A stretch of 64,000 nucleotides of DNA, taken from positions 1,818,917 to 1,882,916 of the forward strand of contig NZ_JAIRDQ010000001.1 of the NCBI RefSeq assembly GCF_021458635.1, given 5' to 3'. The notes beneath the pieces are model-generated. The model had not been told where the DNA came from. It saw only the letters and a list, made by a program, of their open reading frames with translations, and made no database searches. Made by a program: the position numbers and the translations under genes. The DNA comes from Bradyrhizobium monzae. Its GTDB lineage: Bacteria > Pseudomonadota > Alphaproteobacteria > Rhizobiales > Xanthobacteraceae. Each line of letters starts with the position of its first letter. Positions within the stretch are counted from its first letter, which is position 1. Positions 16,754 to 26,301 of this stretch are shown in pieces.

Positions 16754-17719
16754 ATGACCAAAGGCACACTGGCCGTCCTGATCAACAGCACGCAGCAGAA
16801 CTGGCTGCCGGAGCGCTGGAAGGCCCGGTTCGACGCGGTCTGCGGCGGCCGCCGCGTGGTGCTGCTGCCGGATGCCGGGCTCGATCCAGCCGAGGTGCAC
16901 TATGCCGCGGTGTGGAAGCCGGTACCGGGCGACCTCGGCTCCTTTCCGAATCTGCGGGCGATCTTCAATCTCGGCGCCGGCGTCGATGCGCTGATGGCGG
17001 ACAAGAGCCTGCCCAACGTGCCGCTGGTGCGCGTCGCCGTGCCTGATCTCACCAACCGCATGACCGAATATGTCGTGCTGCACGTGCTGATGCACCACCG
17101 CCAGGAGCTCTACCTGCGGGACTCGCAACGCGCAAACCGCTGGGAGCCGCAATATCAGTGGCCGGCGAGCGCGGTCACGGTCGGCGTCATGGGATTGGGC
17201 ACGCTGGGCGCTGACGCTGCCGACGTGCTGCGCCGGCTCGGCTTCCGCGTCGCCGGCTGGAGCCGCAACCCGCGCGCGATCGCGGGCGTCGAGTGCTTTC
17301 ACGGTACGGCCGGAATGGATGCGTTCCTGCGCGAGACCGACATCCTGGTGTCGCTGCTGCCGCTGACACCGGATACAAACGGCATTCTCAACCGCGACGT
17401 CTTCACACGGCTCAACCGCACGAGCCCGCTCGGCGCGCCGGTGCTGATCAATGCCGGACGCGGCGGCTTGCAGAACGAAGCCGACATCCTGGCTTGCCTT
17501 GACGACGGCACGCTCGGTGCAGCCTCGCTCGACGTCTTCGTCCAGGAGCCGCAGCCGAAGGACAGCCGGTTCTGGACCCACCCGAAGGTGGTGCTGACCC
17601 CGCACAACGCCGCCGACACGGACGCGGATGCGATCTCGGCCTATGTCGCCGAGCAGATCGCAAGGTTCGAGGCGGGGGGCGCGCTGGAGAATGTAGTGGA
17701 CCGCGGCAGGGGGTATTAG
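16754..17719 (+). CDS. ghrA: Glyoxylate/hydroxypyruvate reductase A-like D-hydroxyacid dehydrogenase
   Basis: A 321-aa NAD(P)-dependent D-2-hydroxyacid dehydrogenase that would reduce glyoxylate or hydroxypyruvate. Seen: a substrate-domain stretch [11 protein letters not shown] (about residue 75), NAD motif [19 protein letters not shown] (about 140), INAGRGG (about 235) with the catalytic Arg, an [12 protein letters not shown] stretch with the catalytic Glu, and TPHNAAD with the catalytic His. This is the GhrA branch (short, no ACT domain). Start at ATG 16754. It is divergent from the ECF42 operon. Substrate preference is inferred from family only. Confidence 0.88.
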   Translation: MTKGTLAVLINSTQQNWLPERWKARFDAVCGGRRVVLLPDAGLDPAEVHYAAVWKPVPGDLGSFPNLRAIFNLGAGVDALMADKSLPNVPLVRVAVPDLTNRMTEYVVLHVLMHHRQELYLRDSQRANRWEPQYQWPASAVTVGVMGLGTLGADAADVLRRLGFRVAGWSRNPRAIAGVECFHGTAGMDAFLRETDILVSLLPLTPDTNGILNRDVFTRLNRTSPLGAPVLINAGRGGLQNEADILACLDDGTLGAASLDVFVQEPQPKDSRFWTHPKVVLTPHNAADTDADAISAYVAEQIARFEAGGALENVVDRGRGY

Positions 17720-17871
17720 GCGCGCGATCTGCCCGGAAGAGGCACCTTCGCGCCTCACACTCACCGTCGTCCCCGCGAACGCACAATCCCCACTCCACCC
17801 CTCCTCGTTCACCCTCTCTTAGCGAGAAGTTGATAGGCATTGTTAATCAATGCTCAACGAACGGGTCGGTC

Positions 17872-19839
17872 ATGCGCTCTCCCCTCGGCCTCAGGATGCG
17901 GATCACGGTTGCGCTGGCGCTGACGGCGGCGGCCACGGCGCTGATTGCCGTGCTCGGGGCCATGTGGATCATCGCGGGCATCATCGACCGCGCCGACCAG
18001 CGCGAGCTGCGCAGTCATTATGATGCGCTGCTGTCGCGGATCGCGGAAGAGTCCCATCGCGCTGCCGCCATGAGCGCGGTGGTGGCCGCGATGCCGGCGA
18101 CGCAAGAGGCGATGGCCAAGCAGGATCGCGAGGCGCTGGTGCGCCTGTTCGGGCCGGTGTTCGCCGCCACCAAATCGGCGTACGGCGTCGAGCAATTCCA
18201 ATTCCATACGCCGCCTGCGACCTCCTTCCTGCGCGTGCACCAGCCGGCGAAGTTCGGCGACGACCTCTCGAGTTTCCGCAAGACCGTCGTCGACGCCAAT
18301 CAGGAGCACAAAGTCGTCGTCGGCCTCGAAGGCGGCGTCGCAGGGCTCGGCATCCGCGGCGTGGTGCCGATTGCACAAGCCGGCAAACATCTCGGCTCGG
18401 TGGAATTCGGCCTGACCTTCGGGCAGTCCTTCCTCGACGATTTCAGGAACAACCGCCATGTCGACATCGCCTTCCATCTCGCCGATGGCGCGGGCTTCAA
18501 GCTGTTCGGCGGCACGCTGAAGGGCAAGAGCTTCTTCGACACCGCGGACTACGGTCGCGCCGCCGGCGGCGGCTTCACCGTGAAGCAGGCCAAGCTCGAC
18601 GCGACGCCGATCGCCGCGCTGCTCGGGCCGATCAAGGATTTTTCCGGAAAACCGCTCGGCGCCGTCGAACTGGTCATGGACAACGCCGATTACGTGGCCT
18701 CCGCCGACCGCGCCTGGATGCTCGCAATTGCCATCGCCGCACTCGGGCTCGTGCTGGCCGCGATCGTCGGCTATCTCATTGCCCGCGGCATCTCGCGGCC
18801 GATCCTCTCCATCACCAACGTGATGCGCGAGCTCGCCGACGGCCGGCTCGACGTCGCGGTCCCCCAAAGCAAGGCGAACGACGAAGTCGGCGCGATGGTG
18901 AAGGCGGTCGCGGTGTTCCGCGACAACGCCGTCAATTTCAGCAAGCTCCAAGCCGATCAGCACGAGGCCAAGGCACAATCCGAGGCCGAGAAGCGGCGCG
19001 CCTTTGCGGCGCTTGCCGACAATTTCGAGGCCAGCATCCGCGACGTCGTCACCACGGTGTCCTCGGCCGCGGTCGAGATGGAACACACCGCGCGCTCGAT
19101 GTCCGATATCGTCGCGCAGTCGCGCAATCGAACCCGCGCGGTGTCGTCGGCCTCGGCACTGGCTTCGGAGAACGTGCAGACGGTGGCGGCCGCGGCGGAG
19201 GAATTATCCTCGTCGATGACCGAGATCAGCCGGCGGTTGGCGCATGCGACCGAGGTGGTGGGGAAGGCCGCCAGCGACGGCCGGCAGTCGAATGAGCGGG
19301 TGCAGAGCCTCGCCGATGCCGCGCAAAAAATCGGCGACGTCGTCTCCTTCATCAACGGCATTGCAGGCCAGACCAATCTGCTGGCGCTGAATGCGACAAT
19401 CGAGGCCGCGCGCGCGGGCGAAGCCGGCCGCGGCTTTGCGGTGGTCGCCTCCGAAGTCAAGGCGCTCGCGACCCAGACCGCGAAGGCGACGGAAGAAATC
19501 GGCGCGCAGGTGACGGCCGTCCAGGGCGAAACCACCGGCGCCGTCGAAGGTATCCAGTCGATCTGCGCGACGATCCAGCAGGTCGACGAGATCTCCGCCG
19601 CGATCGCGGCCGCCGTCGGCCAGCAGGGCACGGCGACGCAGGAGATCGCGCAAAACGTCCAGCAGGCCGCCGCGCGCACCGGCGAGGTCTCGCAGAACAT
19701 CGCAGGCGTCACTGACGGCATCGCCGCCACGGGCACCGCCGCGGAAGAGGTGCTGGTCTCGGCGATCGAGCTGTCAAAGCAGTCGCAGCGCTTGCGCGAC
19801 GAGGTGGATCGTTTCCTCGCGCAGATTCGTGCGGCGTAG
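17872..19839 (+). CDS. Methyl-accepting chemotaxis protein (dCache_3 sensor)
   Basis: A 655-aa chemoreceptor. TM1 lies at about residues 10-33 and is followed by a periplasmic sensor (about 34-285) of the dCache_3 type, with the diagnostic [20 protein letters not shown] and [13 protein letters not shown]2 is at about 288-310, then a HAMP domain ([20 protein letters not shown]) and a methyl-accepting signalling domain. The hairpin tip [20 protein letters not shown] binds CheA/CheW. No CheB/CheR docking pentapeptide is visible at the C-terminus, which ends LAQIRAA. A TTG at 17830 with GAGAAG upstream is an alternative start. The ligand is unknown. Confidence 0.93.
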   Translation: MRSPLGLRMRITVALALTAAATALIAVLGAMWIIAGIIDRADQRELRSHYDALLSRIAEESHRAAAMSAVVAAMPATQEAMAKQDREALVRLFGPVFAATKSAYGVEQFQFHTPPATSFLRVHQPAKFGDDLSSFRKTVVDANQEHKVVVGLEGGVAGLGIRGVVPIAQAGKHLGSVEFGLTFGQSFLDDFRNNRHVDIAFHLADGAGFKLFGGTLKGKSFFDTADYGRAAGGGFTVKQAKLDATPIAALLGPIKDFSGKPLGAVELVMDNADYVASADRAWMLAIAIAALGLVLAAIVGYLIARGISRPILSITNVMRELADGRLDVAVPQSKANDEVGAMVKAVAVFRDNAVNFSKLQADQHEAKAQSEAEKRRAFAALADNFEASIRDVVTTVSSAAVEMEHTARSMSDIVAQSRNRTRAVSSASALASENVQTVAAAAEELSSSMTEISRRLAHATEVVGKAASDGRQSNERVQSLADAAQKIGDVVSFINGIAGQTNLLALNATIEAARAGEAGRGFAVVASEVKALATQTAKATEEIGAQVTAVQGETTGAVEGIQSICATIQQVDEISAAIAAAVGQQGTATQEIAQNVQQAAARTGEVSQNIAGVTDGIAATGTAAEEVLVSAIELSKQSQRLRDEVDRFLAQIRAA

Positions 19840-19850
19840 GTGGGCGGCGG

Positions 19851-20513
19851 CTAAGGCTTAGCCCCCACCATCACGTCAATCGCCCCCTTCACGATTGCCT
19901 CCAGCTCCTTGCGCGAGACGCGCGCGCGAGAGCGGATGGCGATGGTGTGGATCGTGGCGGAGGCGAGTTGCGCCAGCGCGGCCGGATCGGCGCTCGCGGG
20001 TAGCTCGCCGTTCTCCTTGGCGCGGCGGAAGCAATTCGCGAAGGCCTTGTCGAGCTCGGTCAGCCCCTCCAGCGCCATGGCGCGAATCTCGGGATCGCCG
20101 ACCGCTTCGGACGCCGCCGTCACCACCGTGAAGCAGCCGCGCGGGCCGGTCTCGCCGGAGAGATAGATGTTCAGCGCCGCAGCATAGATCCGCGCGAGCC
20201 GCTGGCGCACCGGCATCTCCTGGCGAAAGATCTCGACCATCGATGCGCGCGCGTCCTCGCGGTAGCGCTGATAGCTCTTGATGTAGAGCTCGCGCTTGTC
20301 GCCGAAGGCGCTGTAAAGGCTCGGCCGGTTCATGCCGGTGGCCTCGCTGAGATCGTCGAGCGACGTCGCTGCAAAACCCTGCTTGCGAAACAGATCGAGT
20401 GCCTTGCCGAGCGCGATTTCGGGCTCATACGCGCGCGGCCGTCCGCGGCGCTTCGGTTCGCTGCGGCGCTCGGGTTCCGTGGCAGCAGATGGCGGTTTTG
20501 ATTTTTGTACCAT
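19851..20513 (-). CDS. TetR/AcrR family transcriptional regulator
   Basis: A 220-aa regulator. A basic low-complexity N-terminus is followed by a helix-turn-helix (about residues 25-70: ALDLFRKQGFAATSLDDLSE, then MNRPSLYSAFGDKRELY). The C-terminal domain contains GPRGCFTVVTAASEAVGDPE, seen in regulators of redox and glutathione genes. It is divergent from a glutathione S-transferase gene 107 bp away, so that gene is its likely target. Start ATG 20513; an 11-bp inverted repeat arm lies just inside the gene. Confidence 0.9.
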   Translation of the reverse strand: MVQKSKPPSAATEPERRSEPKRRGRPRAYEPEIALGKALDLFRKQGFAATSLDDLSEATGMNRPSLYSAFGDKRELYIKSYQRYREDARASMVEIFRQEMPVRQRLARIYAAALNIYLSGETGPRGCFTVVTAASEAVGDPEIRAMALEGLTELDKAFANCFRRAKENGELPASADPAALAQLASATIHTIAIRSRARVSRKELEAIVKGAIDVMVGAKP

Positions 20514-20566
20514 ATCGCAAATTAATCCTTGACCCACCCCATATTATGCAAGTCAGTACAAAAATC
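20500..20566. promoter_or_regulatory. Widely spaced inverted repeat in the tetR-gst intergenic region
   Basis: GATTTTTGTAC (20500-20510) and its exact complement GTACAAAAATC (20556-20566) are separated by 45 bases. One arm lies in codons 2-5 of the TetR gene, the other in the shared promoter region. It may be two regulator sites or one looped operator; the assignment is a guess. Confidence 0.4.
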
Positions 20567-20620
20567 AACCTGGCCAGGTTGAGCGACACTCACAAAGAGA
20601 ATTGCCCAAGGAGGCCCACG

Positions 20621-21265
20621 ATGGATCTTTATTTCTCCCCGCTCGCCTGCTCCATGGCGACGCGCGTCGCGCTCTATGAGGCCGGCGCCGAGGCGAACTA
20701 TCTCGAAGTCGATCCGCCGACCAAGAAAGTGCTCAACGACGGCTCCGACTTCCGCACCGTCAATCCGATCGGCCTGGTACCGACGCTGCGCACCGACGAG
20801 GGCGTGGTGCTGACCGAGAACGCCGCGATCCTGCAATACGTCGCCGACCGTTTTCCGCAATCCGGCCTCGGCGCCACGCCGGGCATCGATCGCACACGGC
20901 TGCATCAATGGCTCTGCTTCATCGGCACCGAGTTGCACAAGGGCCTGTTCGTGCCCGTGCTCGACCGCAAGGCGCCGCAGGAGGTCAAGGCCTACGTACT
21001 GGAGAAGAACCTGTCGCGACTCGACTATCTCGACAACTACCTGAAGGGGCGCGAGTTCCTGCTCGACCATTTCAGCGTGACCGACGCCTATCTCGTCACG
21101 GTCATCAACTGGACCATGGCGACGCCGCCGATCGAGCTCGCGAAATGGCCGAACGTGAAGGCCTATTACGAGCGCCTGCGGCAGCGGCCTTCGATTGCGA
21201 AGGCGGTCGCGGAGGAGTTCGAACTGTACAAGGCCGAGCAGGCGCGGAAGAAGGCGGCGGCGTAG
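20621..21265 (+). CDS. Glutathione S-transferase family protein
   Basis: A 214-aa GST. The N-terminal thioredoxin-like domain has MDLYFSPLACSMATRVALYE, with the Ser/Cys-type S-P-x-A-C-S active-site region of beta-class enzymes, then NPIGLVPTLRTDEGVVLTEN carrying the cis-Pro and the Glu that binds the glutathione gamma-glutamyl group. The helical C-terminal domain includes FLLDHFSVTDAYLVTVINW. A perfect AAGGAGG lies 7 bases before ATG 20621. It is divergent from a TetR gene that probably represses it. Confidence 0.92.
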   Translation: MDLYFSPLACSMATRVALYEAGAEANYLEVDPPTKKVLNDGSDFRTVNPIGLVPTLRTDEGVVLTENAAILQYVADRFPQSGLGATPGIDRTRLHQWLCFIGTELHKGLFVPVLDRKAPQEVKAYVLEKNLSRLDYLDNYLKGREFLLDHFSVTDAYLVTVINWTMATPPIELAKWPNVKAYYERLRQRPSIAKAVAEEFELYKAEQARKKAAA

Positions 21266-21280
21266 CGACATCGAAATAAC

Positions 21281-21304
21281 CCGCCGTCCCGACCGGGACG
21301 GCGG
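21281..21304. terminator. Hairpin between convergent gst and xoxJ-like genes
   Basis: A 10-bp perfect stem CCGCCGTCCC/GGGACGGCGG with a 4-base loop. On the minus strand it is followed by GTTATTT, a weak T-rich tail, so it best fits the end of the PQQ dehydrogenase transcript. Confidence 0.55.
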
Positions 21305-21307
21305 TAG

Positions 21308-22075
21308 CTACCTCGGCGCTTGCAGCACGATCCCATAGCGGCCGTATATCCGATCGATCGTACCGTCGTTGCGAAGCCGTTCCAGCGCCCGGTCGATGGC
21401 TTCGCGAAACGCATCATCCGGGCGGAGCATGCCGACAGCGACGTTCCAATTGAGATCGGCCTCGCCTTCGTCGCGGTCCAGGATCCGGAGCGCCTTGTCC
21501 GGATGCGTCAGATTGAAATAGCTCGCCGCGGTCGGTGTGACCGCGGCGGCGTCGATCTCATGGCTTGACACGGCATCGAGGCTGTCGGTCTCGAAACCGA
21601 ATGTCGATGTCGGGACACGCCGTTGACCGATGATCATGGCCGCGACGGATCCGACCTGCACTCCCACTTTGGTCGACCCGTTGAGGCTCTTGAACGAGGT
21701 CAGCGCGCTGGATGAGGGCACCGCGAGCGCAACGCCCGTGCGATAATACGGCTTCGATATCTTCAGGCGAGTTTCGCCCTGCGCTTCGCGGTCGGCGATG
21801 ACGTCGAGCACGATGTCGCAGCCCGCACTGCGCATCTGGTACTGAGTGATGATCCAATCGGGCCTGAGCGAAACGCCCAGCTCGCGCGCGAACGCGTTGC
21901 CCAACTCGATCTGAAATCCCGGAGGGTCACCAGCCTTGCTGGCGAAGGGCAACGAGTTGGGGTGGGCGCATAGTCCGAGCACACCGGAGTCGCGAATCGC
22001 ATCGAGGGAGCGGGCCTGCGCCACACCGTCCAGTCCCAGCAGTGCGACGACCACGAAGGGGAGACAGGTCTTCAT
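21308..22075 (-). CDS. XoxJ-like periplasmic binding protein linked to a PQQ dehydrogenase
   Basis: A 255-aa solute-binding-type protein (bacterial extracellular family 3) with a signal peptide cut after VAQA (about residue 21). The start of the mature part reads LDAIRDSGVLGLCAHPNSLP. The long FKSLNGSTKVGVQVGSVAAM segment and C-terminal DRIYGRYGIVLQ match the quinoprotein-dehydrogenase-associated subgroup, of which XoxJ is a member; these are thought to help activate the dehydrogenase rather than serve an ABC importer. No permease gene is adjacent. It is third in the unit after the dehydrogenase and cytochrome genes, 36 bp behind the latter. Confidence 0.82.
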   Translation of the reverse strand: MKTCLPFVVVALLGLDGVAQARSLDAIRDSGVLGLCAHPNSLPFASKAGDPPGFQIELGNAFARELGVSLRPDWIITQYQMRSAGCDIVLDVIADREAQGETRLKISKPYYRTGVALAVPSSSALTSFKSLNGSTKVGVQVGSVAAMIIGQRRVPTSTFGFETDSLDAVSSHEIDAAAVTPTAASYFNLTHPDKALRILDRDEGEADLNWNVAVGMLRPDDAFREAIDRALERLRNDGTIDRIYGRYGIVLQAPR

Positions 22076-22111
22076 GAGATATCCAGTGTGGATCGGTGCT
22101 TTTTTGCCGAC

Positions 22112-22465
22112 TTAGCCTTCACTTGGCTTCAGAGCGCGAATGTATTTGATGATCTCGTCGATCTGCGCATCGTTGAACACGGCGCCGAAGGCAGGCATGG
22201 CGCCTTCCTTGCCGTTCTTGATGCGAATGCGAAGGAAGTCGTCGTCTCGCTTGGTGTCCATGAGCTGCGGCCCCTTGCCGGCCGCACGACCGCCGGCGGA
22301 GTGACACCAGCCACAGGTCGTCGCGAACAACTGTCCGACATCGAGCTGCTCACTATCCGGCGCGGGCGGAGAAGGCTGCTGCGCGCGAGACGGCCAGACT
22401 GAAATCGTGAGAAACGCGGCAAGTATCGACGTCGACAACGTCGTGATGTTCCGAGCCAATCGCAT
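22112..22465 (-). CDS. c-type cytochrome, electron acceptor for the PQQ dehydrogenase
   Basis: A 117-aa exported cytochrome c. The signal peptide runs to about residue 30 (ending PSRAQQ). A single heme site CGWCH is followed by GRAAGKGPQL, and a Met ligand in GAMPAFGAVF; the C-terminal helix reads DEIIKYIRAL. Its size and its place directly behind the alcohol dehydrogenase gene suggest it takes electrons from PQQ, like XoxG. Start ATG 22465 with GAGGTAGG upstream; an in-frame opening further up reaches 22564 without a better site. Confidence 0.87.
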   Translation of the reverse strand: MRLARNITTLSTSILAAFLTISVWPSRAQQPSPPAPDSEQLDVGQLFATTCGWCHSAGGRAAGKGPQLMDTKRDDDFLRIRIKNGKEGAMPAFGAVFNDAQIDEIIKYIRALKPSEG

Positions 22466-22570
22466 ACGGGCTAAACCTACCTCTCGGGAATCCAATGCGC
22501 CAAGGCTCATCAGTTGCGCCTTGATGGGAGGAAGCGGCGTCACGCCGCCCCCTCCCGGCGTCACGAGGGC

Positions 22571-24286
22571 CTATTTCAGACTGTAGACGACGAGCGCGCC
22601 GTCGTCGCGCGGCATGCTCTTGTAGACACCGCCGAAAGTCGGCGCGTAGTCGTCCGAAGCCATGCCGCCGAAGCCGGCAACGACCGCGATGTACTGCTTG
22701 CCATTGACGGCATAGCTGATGATGCCGCCTTGATGGCCGGTGCCGTCGCCGTGGCTCCAGAGCTCGGCACCGGAATCGGCATCGTAGGCGTGAACCGTGC
22801 CTCGCGAATCCGGCACGAACACCAGATTGCCTCCGGTCGACATTACGCTTCCGAGCGGTGGCTCAGGGAAACGCACTTCCCACTTCTTGGCGCCGGTGAT
22901 GGGGTCGCGCGCGTCGAGATGCCCATAGATCTCACCGCCGGGCGGTGGCGCGATCTTGAAGTCGGCGCCAATGTTGAGTTGAGCCTGAGGAGCAACGATC
23001 GGAGTCGTCTTCTGAACTTCGAGCGTCATGCACCATTCCTGGCCGAGCTTGTAATAGAGCCCGGTCTTCGGGTTGTACGAACCCGAGTTCCAGCTCACCC
23101 CACCGGAAATGTGCGGGCACAACGGCTCGGAAACCTTGCCGGCGGGGAAGTCGCGACGGCCGATCAGCTCACCAGTCTTGGGATCGATGTCTTTGACGAA
23201 ATTGCTGTTCTGCGTGATCCGCCAGACGTTCTTGATGCCGAGGTTGCGGTCGTAGACGAAGATGTATCCGCTCTTGTTCGGATGGACGACGTACTTCTGG
23301 CCGTCGCGATCGAGCATCACGAATTCGCCGACCGCGCTGTCGAAGTCCCAGGCGTCGTGAGGCAGTTCCTGGTGATAGGATTTCAGCTTTCCGGTATCGA
23401 CATCGAGCGCGATCACCGAGGTGGTATAGAGATTATCTCCCGGACGCGCGCCCTGCGTCTTGTAATCGGCTCCCGACCAGTCGTAGAGCGGCGCCGGGTT
23501 GGCGGTGCCCCACAGGATGGTGTTGTTCTCGGCATCGAAGGTACCCGGCATCCAGCCGCCGCCGCCGCCAGTGCGCCAGGAGTCATTACCCCAGGTCTTC
23601 ATGGCGTCGTCGGTGCTGGCAACCGTCAGGAATTCCCATTTCTTCTTGCCCGTGGCGGCATCAACACCGAAGATCGGGCCTCGGCCCGGCCATTCGCCGC
23701 CCTGTGAGCCGATCACCACCGTACCCTTGGCGTAAAGCGGTGCTCCTGTGAAACCAACGGTCAGTTTCTGGGAATCAATCAGCTTGGTGTCCCACATGAC
23801 CTTTCCGCTCTTCATGTCGAGCGCGATGAGACGGCCATCCATTGTCCCCACATAGACCTTTCCCTCGCCGAGGGCGACGCCGCGATTGTAGGGCGAATGA
23901 GTCTGCCGCGCGACCAGGGCTTCATCCAGCTCGGGAAAGTAGGACCAGATCACCTCGCCGGTAGCACCGTTCAGCGCAAAAGTGCGGCTATAGGAGCCGG
24001 TGTAGTAGAGCACGCCATCGGCCGCGAGCGGCATCGATTGCAGCCCGCGGGTCGAACGTCCGGGGATGTGGATCCAGGCCACACCCAGATTGCTCACATT
24101 GCCGGTGTTGATCTGTGAGAGAGGGCTGTAGTGATACGACTTGTACGAACCGTGATAGGTGAGCCAATCGTTCTGACCGGCGGACTCGATCCGGGCAGTA
24201 TCCACGGCTTGAGCCCACGCCGCCGACGCCGCAAGTGTCGCGGCAACGAGAACAGGTAAGCCCGGGTTAAGCCACTGCTTCCTCAT
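22571..24286 (-). CDS. PQQ-dependent alcohol dehydrogenase with a lanthanide-type Asp
   Basis: A 571-aa periplasmic quinoprotein, an eight-bladed propeller oxidising alcohols with PQQ. The signal peptide is cut near AWAQA (about residue 25). Seen: NDWLTYHGSYKSYHYSPLSQ at the mature start, GSQGGEWPGRGPIFGVD (Glu metal ligand), GTANPAPLYDWSG (Asn ligand), RPGDNLYTTSVIALDVDTG, and PHDAWDFDSA, where the catalytic Asp is followed two residues later by a second Asp. That DxD marks lanthanide-using enzymes, as in XoxF and ExaF/PedH. The vicinal Cys-Cys pair of many methanol and ethanol dehydrogenases is absent. GGAGG 8 bases before ATG 24286 sets the start. Cytochrome c and XoxJ-like genes follow. 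Confidence 0.9.
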   Translation of the reverse strand: MRKQWLNPGLPVLVAATLAASAAWAQAVDTARIESAGQNDWLTYHGSYKSYHYSPLSQINTGNVSNLGVAWIHIPGRSTRGLQSMPLAADGVLYYTGSYSRTFALNGATGEVIWSYFPELDEALVARQTHSPYNRGVALGEGKVYVGTMDGRLIALDMKSGKVMWDTKLIDSQKLTVGFTGAPLYAKGTVVIGSQGGEWPGRGPIFGVDAATGKKKWEFLTVASTDDAMKTWGNDSWRTGGGGGWMPGTFDAENNTILWGTANPAPLYDWSGADYKTQGARPGDNLYTTSVIALDVDTGKLKSYHQELPHDAWDFDSAVGEFVMLDRDGQKYVVHPNKSGYIFVYDRNLGIKNVWRITQNSNFVKDIDPKTGELIGRRDFPAGKVSEPLCPHISGGVSWNSGSYNPKTGLYYKLGQEWCMTLEVQKTTPIVAPQAQLNIGADFKIAPPPGGEIYGHLDARDPITGAKKWEVRFPEPPLGSVMSTGGNLVFVPDSRGTVHAYDADSGAELWSHGDGTGHQGGIISYAVNGKQYIAVVAGFGGMASDDYAPTFGGVYKSMPRDDGALVVYSLK

Positions 24287-24634
24287 GTGCACTTCCTCCC
24301 GCTTTGTGTTTGATCATTGCGTCTTGTAAGCGCCGCTGCGAGGGGTGTTTGCAGTACACGTCGACTGTTCTCCGTCCGACATAAGTTGCCAACGGATGTC
24401 CCCCCTCTTTCGGCGCATATCGCCAAAGGAGCTACGTTCACTGGAATGGTTGCTATTGCACTTCTGCTAGCGTGCATAGCGTACGCCGGATCACACGGAG
24501 TGCAACGACGGAATGCGCGCACGGCGCGGATTTGACGCGCCGGCGCGGAATTAAAACGGCAGCGGCGCTGACCGTTTCGTCTCAATGGCGGTAGTGCAAT
24601 TCCGCCACGATCGTAGCGATGCAGGACCAGATCG
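24287..24634. other. Intergenic region upstream of the PQQ dehydrogenase gene
   Basis: About 350 bp that must hold the promoter of the dehydrogenase unit and the end of the hyuAB transcript. I see no clear terminator, no sigma-54 -24/-12 pair with correct spacing, and no protein-like frame with a convincing ribosome site; a 29-codon plus-strand frame at 24446-24535 is marginal. Confidence 0.4.
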
Positions 24635-26299
24635 TCAGCGCTTCACTCGGCGCCCATAGATCGTCAAGGCATTGTCCGAAGACACCAATCCGCTCTCGAT
24701 GTCGTCGCGCACGCTCTCCAGCACACGTTCGCGGGGATCACCGATCCCTGCGCCGCCCGGCGTCATCACCACGAGCCGGTCGTCCGGCGGAATGGTCTGA
24801 AAGCCCTTGCCACGCATCTTCTGGCCGGACTTCAGGCCGACATAGCCGGCCTCGCCGTTCTGGCCGCCATCGCGTCCGCGCGGCGGATGGTCGATGCGAT
24901 CGAATGCCGCGAGGATGTCGAAAGGCGCATCGATGCCGGTGCCGACCTCGATGATCTGGCCGAGGCCACCGCGGGTACGCCCTGCTCCGCCGGAATCCGG
25001 ACGCAGCTCCTTGCGCCAGAAGATCAACGGCGTCTGCGTCTCGGCGATCTCGACCGGCGTGCCGCGCACGCCGCTGGGATAGGCGGTCGCGGACAGGCCA
25101 TCCTTGCCGAAGCGCGCGCCGGTGCCGCCGTTGCTGGTCACCGCCATCGAGAACCCGTAATTGCCGCCGACGCCCGAGCGGGTCTGGCCGCGGACGTTGA
25201 GATTCCACAGGCACGAGGTGCCTTCCGCGGGCACGCGCTCGGGAATGATCTGGCGCAGGCAACCGAACACGACGTCGGGCAGCATCTGGCCGACGATGTG
25301 GCGCGACGCCACGGGCGCCGGCTTCGGTGCGTTGAGGATGACGCCCGACGGCGCCGACACCGTCAGCGGCGAAAGCGAGCCGGCATTGTTCGGGATCTGC
25401 GAGGCGACGACGCAGCCGAGACCGAACACGGTATAGGCCGTGGTGTAGGACAACGGCACGTTGATGCCGAACTTCGAAGCCGCAGAGGTGCCGTCGAAAT
25501 CGACATGGATGCCCTCATCCGAGATCGTCAGCGTCGCCGCCAACGTCACCGGGGCGTCATAGCCGTCGACCACCATGCTATTGCGCCAAATCCCCTTCGG
25601 CAACTTGGCGATCTCGGCGAGCACGGCCTCGCGCGAGCGGTCGCAAATGTAGTCGCCGAGCGCATCAAGCGTGTCGATCTCGAACTCGGTCATCATCTCG
25701 ACCAGGCGCTCGCAGCCGACGTCGTTGCAGCCGGCGAGCGAATAGGTGTCGCCCTCGGTGTCGATCGGGAGCCGCGTGTTGGTGCGGATCATCGCCATCA
25801 GCGTCTCGTTGACGACGCCCTGGTCGATCAGCTTCAGCATGGGAATGTAGAGCCCCTCCATGAACACGTCGGTCGCGTCGGGACCGAAGCCGATGCCGCC
25901 GATGTCCATGAGATGGCTGGTGCACGAGAACAGCGCGACGATCTTGCCGTCCTTGAAGCAGGGCGTCGTGACGACGAAGTCGTTGAGATGGCCGGTGCCC
26001 ATCCAGGGATCGTTGGTGATGTAGGCGTCGCCCTGCTTCATCGTTTGCAGCGGGAAGTGGTTGATGAAGTGCTTGACCGATTCCGCCATCGAGTTGACGT
26101 GGCCGGGCGTGCCCGTCACCGCCTGCGCCAGCATCCGCCCCTTGAGGTCGAACACGCCGGCGGAGAGGTCGCCGCATTCGCGCACGATCGGGCTGAACGC
26201 CGTGCGGAGCAGCACCTGCGCTTGCTCTTCGACCACGGCGATCAGCCGGTGCCACATGATCTGGAGGTCGATCAGGCTCGCGCCCTTTGCCTTGCTCAT
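24635..26299 (-). CDS. hyuB: Hydantoinase B/oxoprolinase family protein (HyuB)
   Basis: The 554-aa B subunit of an ATP-dependent N-methylhydantoinase/5-oxoprolinase/acetone-carboxylase type enzyme. Family stretches are visible: IVRECGDLSAGVFDLKGRML, AQAVTGTPGHVNSM, ITNDPWMGTGHLNDFVVTTP, FDGTSAASKFGINVPLSYTT and the C-terminal VVMTPGGAGIGDP. It follows hyuA by 2 bp and the two products should form a complex. The substrate (hydantoin, oxoproline or a related lactam) is not decided by sequence. Confidence 0.93.
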   Translation of the reverse strand: MSKAKGASLIDLQIMWHRLIAVVEEQAQVLLRTAFSPIVRECGDLSAGVFDLKGRMLAQAVTGTPGHVNSMAESVKHFINHFPLQTMKQGDAYITNDPWMGTGHLNDFVVTTPCFKDGKIVALFSCTSHLMDIGGIGFGPDATDVFMEGLYIPMLKLIDQGVVNETLMAMIRTNTRLPIDTEGDTYSLAGCNDVGCERLVEMMTEFEIDTLDALGDYICDRSREAVLAEIAKLPKGIWRNSMVVDGYDAPVTLAATLTISDEGIHVDFDGTSAASKFGINVPLSYTTAYTVFGLGCVVASQIPNNAGSLSPLTVSAPSGVILNAPKPAPVASRHIVGQMLPDVVFGCLRQIIPERVPAEGTSCLWNLNVRGQTRSGVGGNYGFSMAVTSNGGTGARFGKDGLSATAYPSGVRGTPVEIAETQTPLIFWRKELRPDSGGAGRTRGGLGQIIEVGTGIDAPFDILAAFDRIDHPPRGRDGGQNGEAGYVGLKSGQKMRGKGFQTIPPDDRLVVMTPGGAGIGDPRERVLESVRDDIESGLVSSDNALTIYGRRVKR

Positions 26300-26301
26300 G
26301 A

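Noticed and set aside
24446..24535. 29-codon plus-strand hydrophobic peptide upstream of the PQQ dehydrogenase gene
   Set aside because: The ribosome-like AGGAG is 14 bases away from the ATG, the tail is Arg-rich and random, and nothing else supports it.
24540..24610. Sigma-54 promoter upstream of the PQQ dehydrogenase gene
   Set aside because: TGGC and TTGCA occur on the minus strand, but they are 8 rather than 11 bases apart, so the -24/-12 phasing is wrong.
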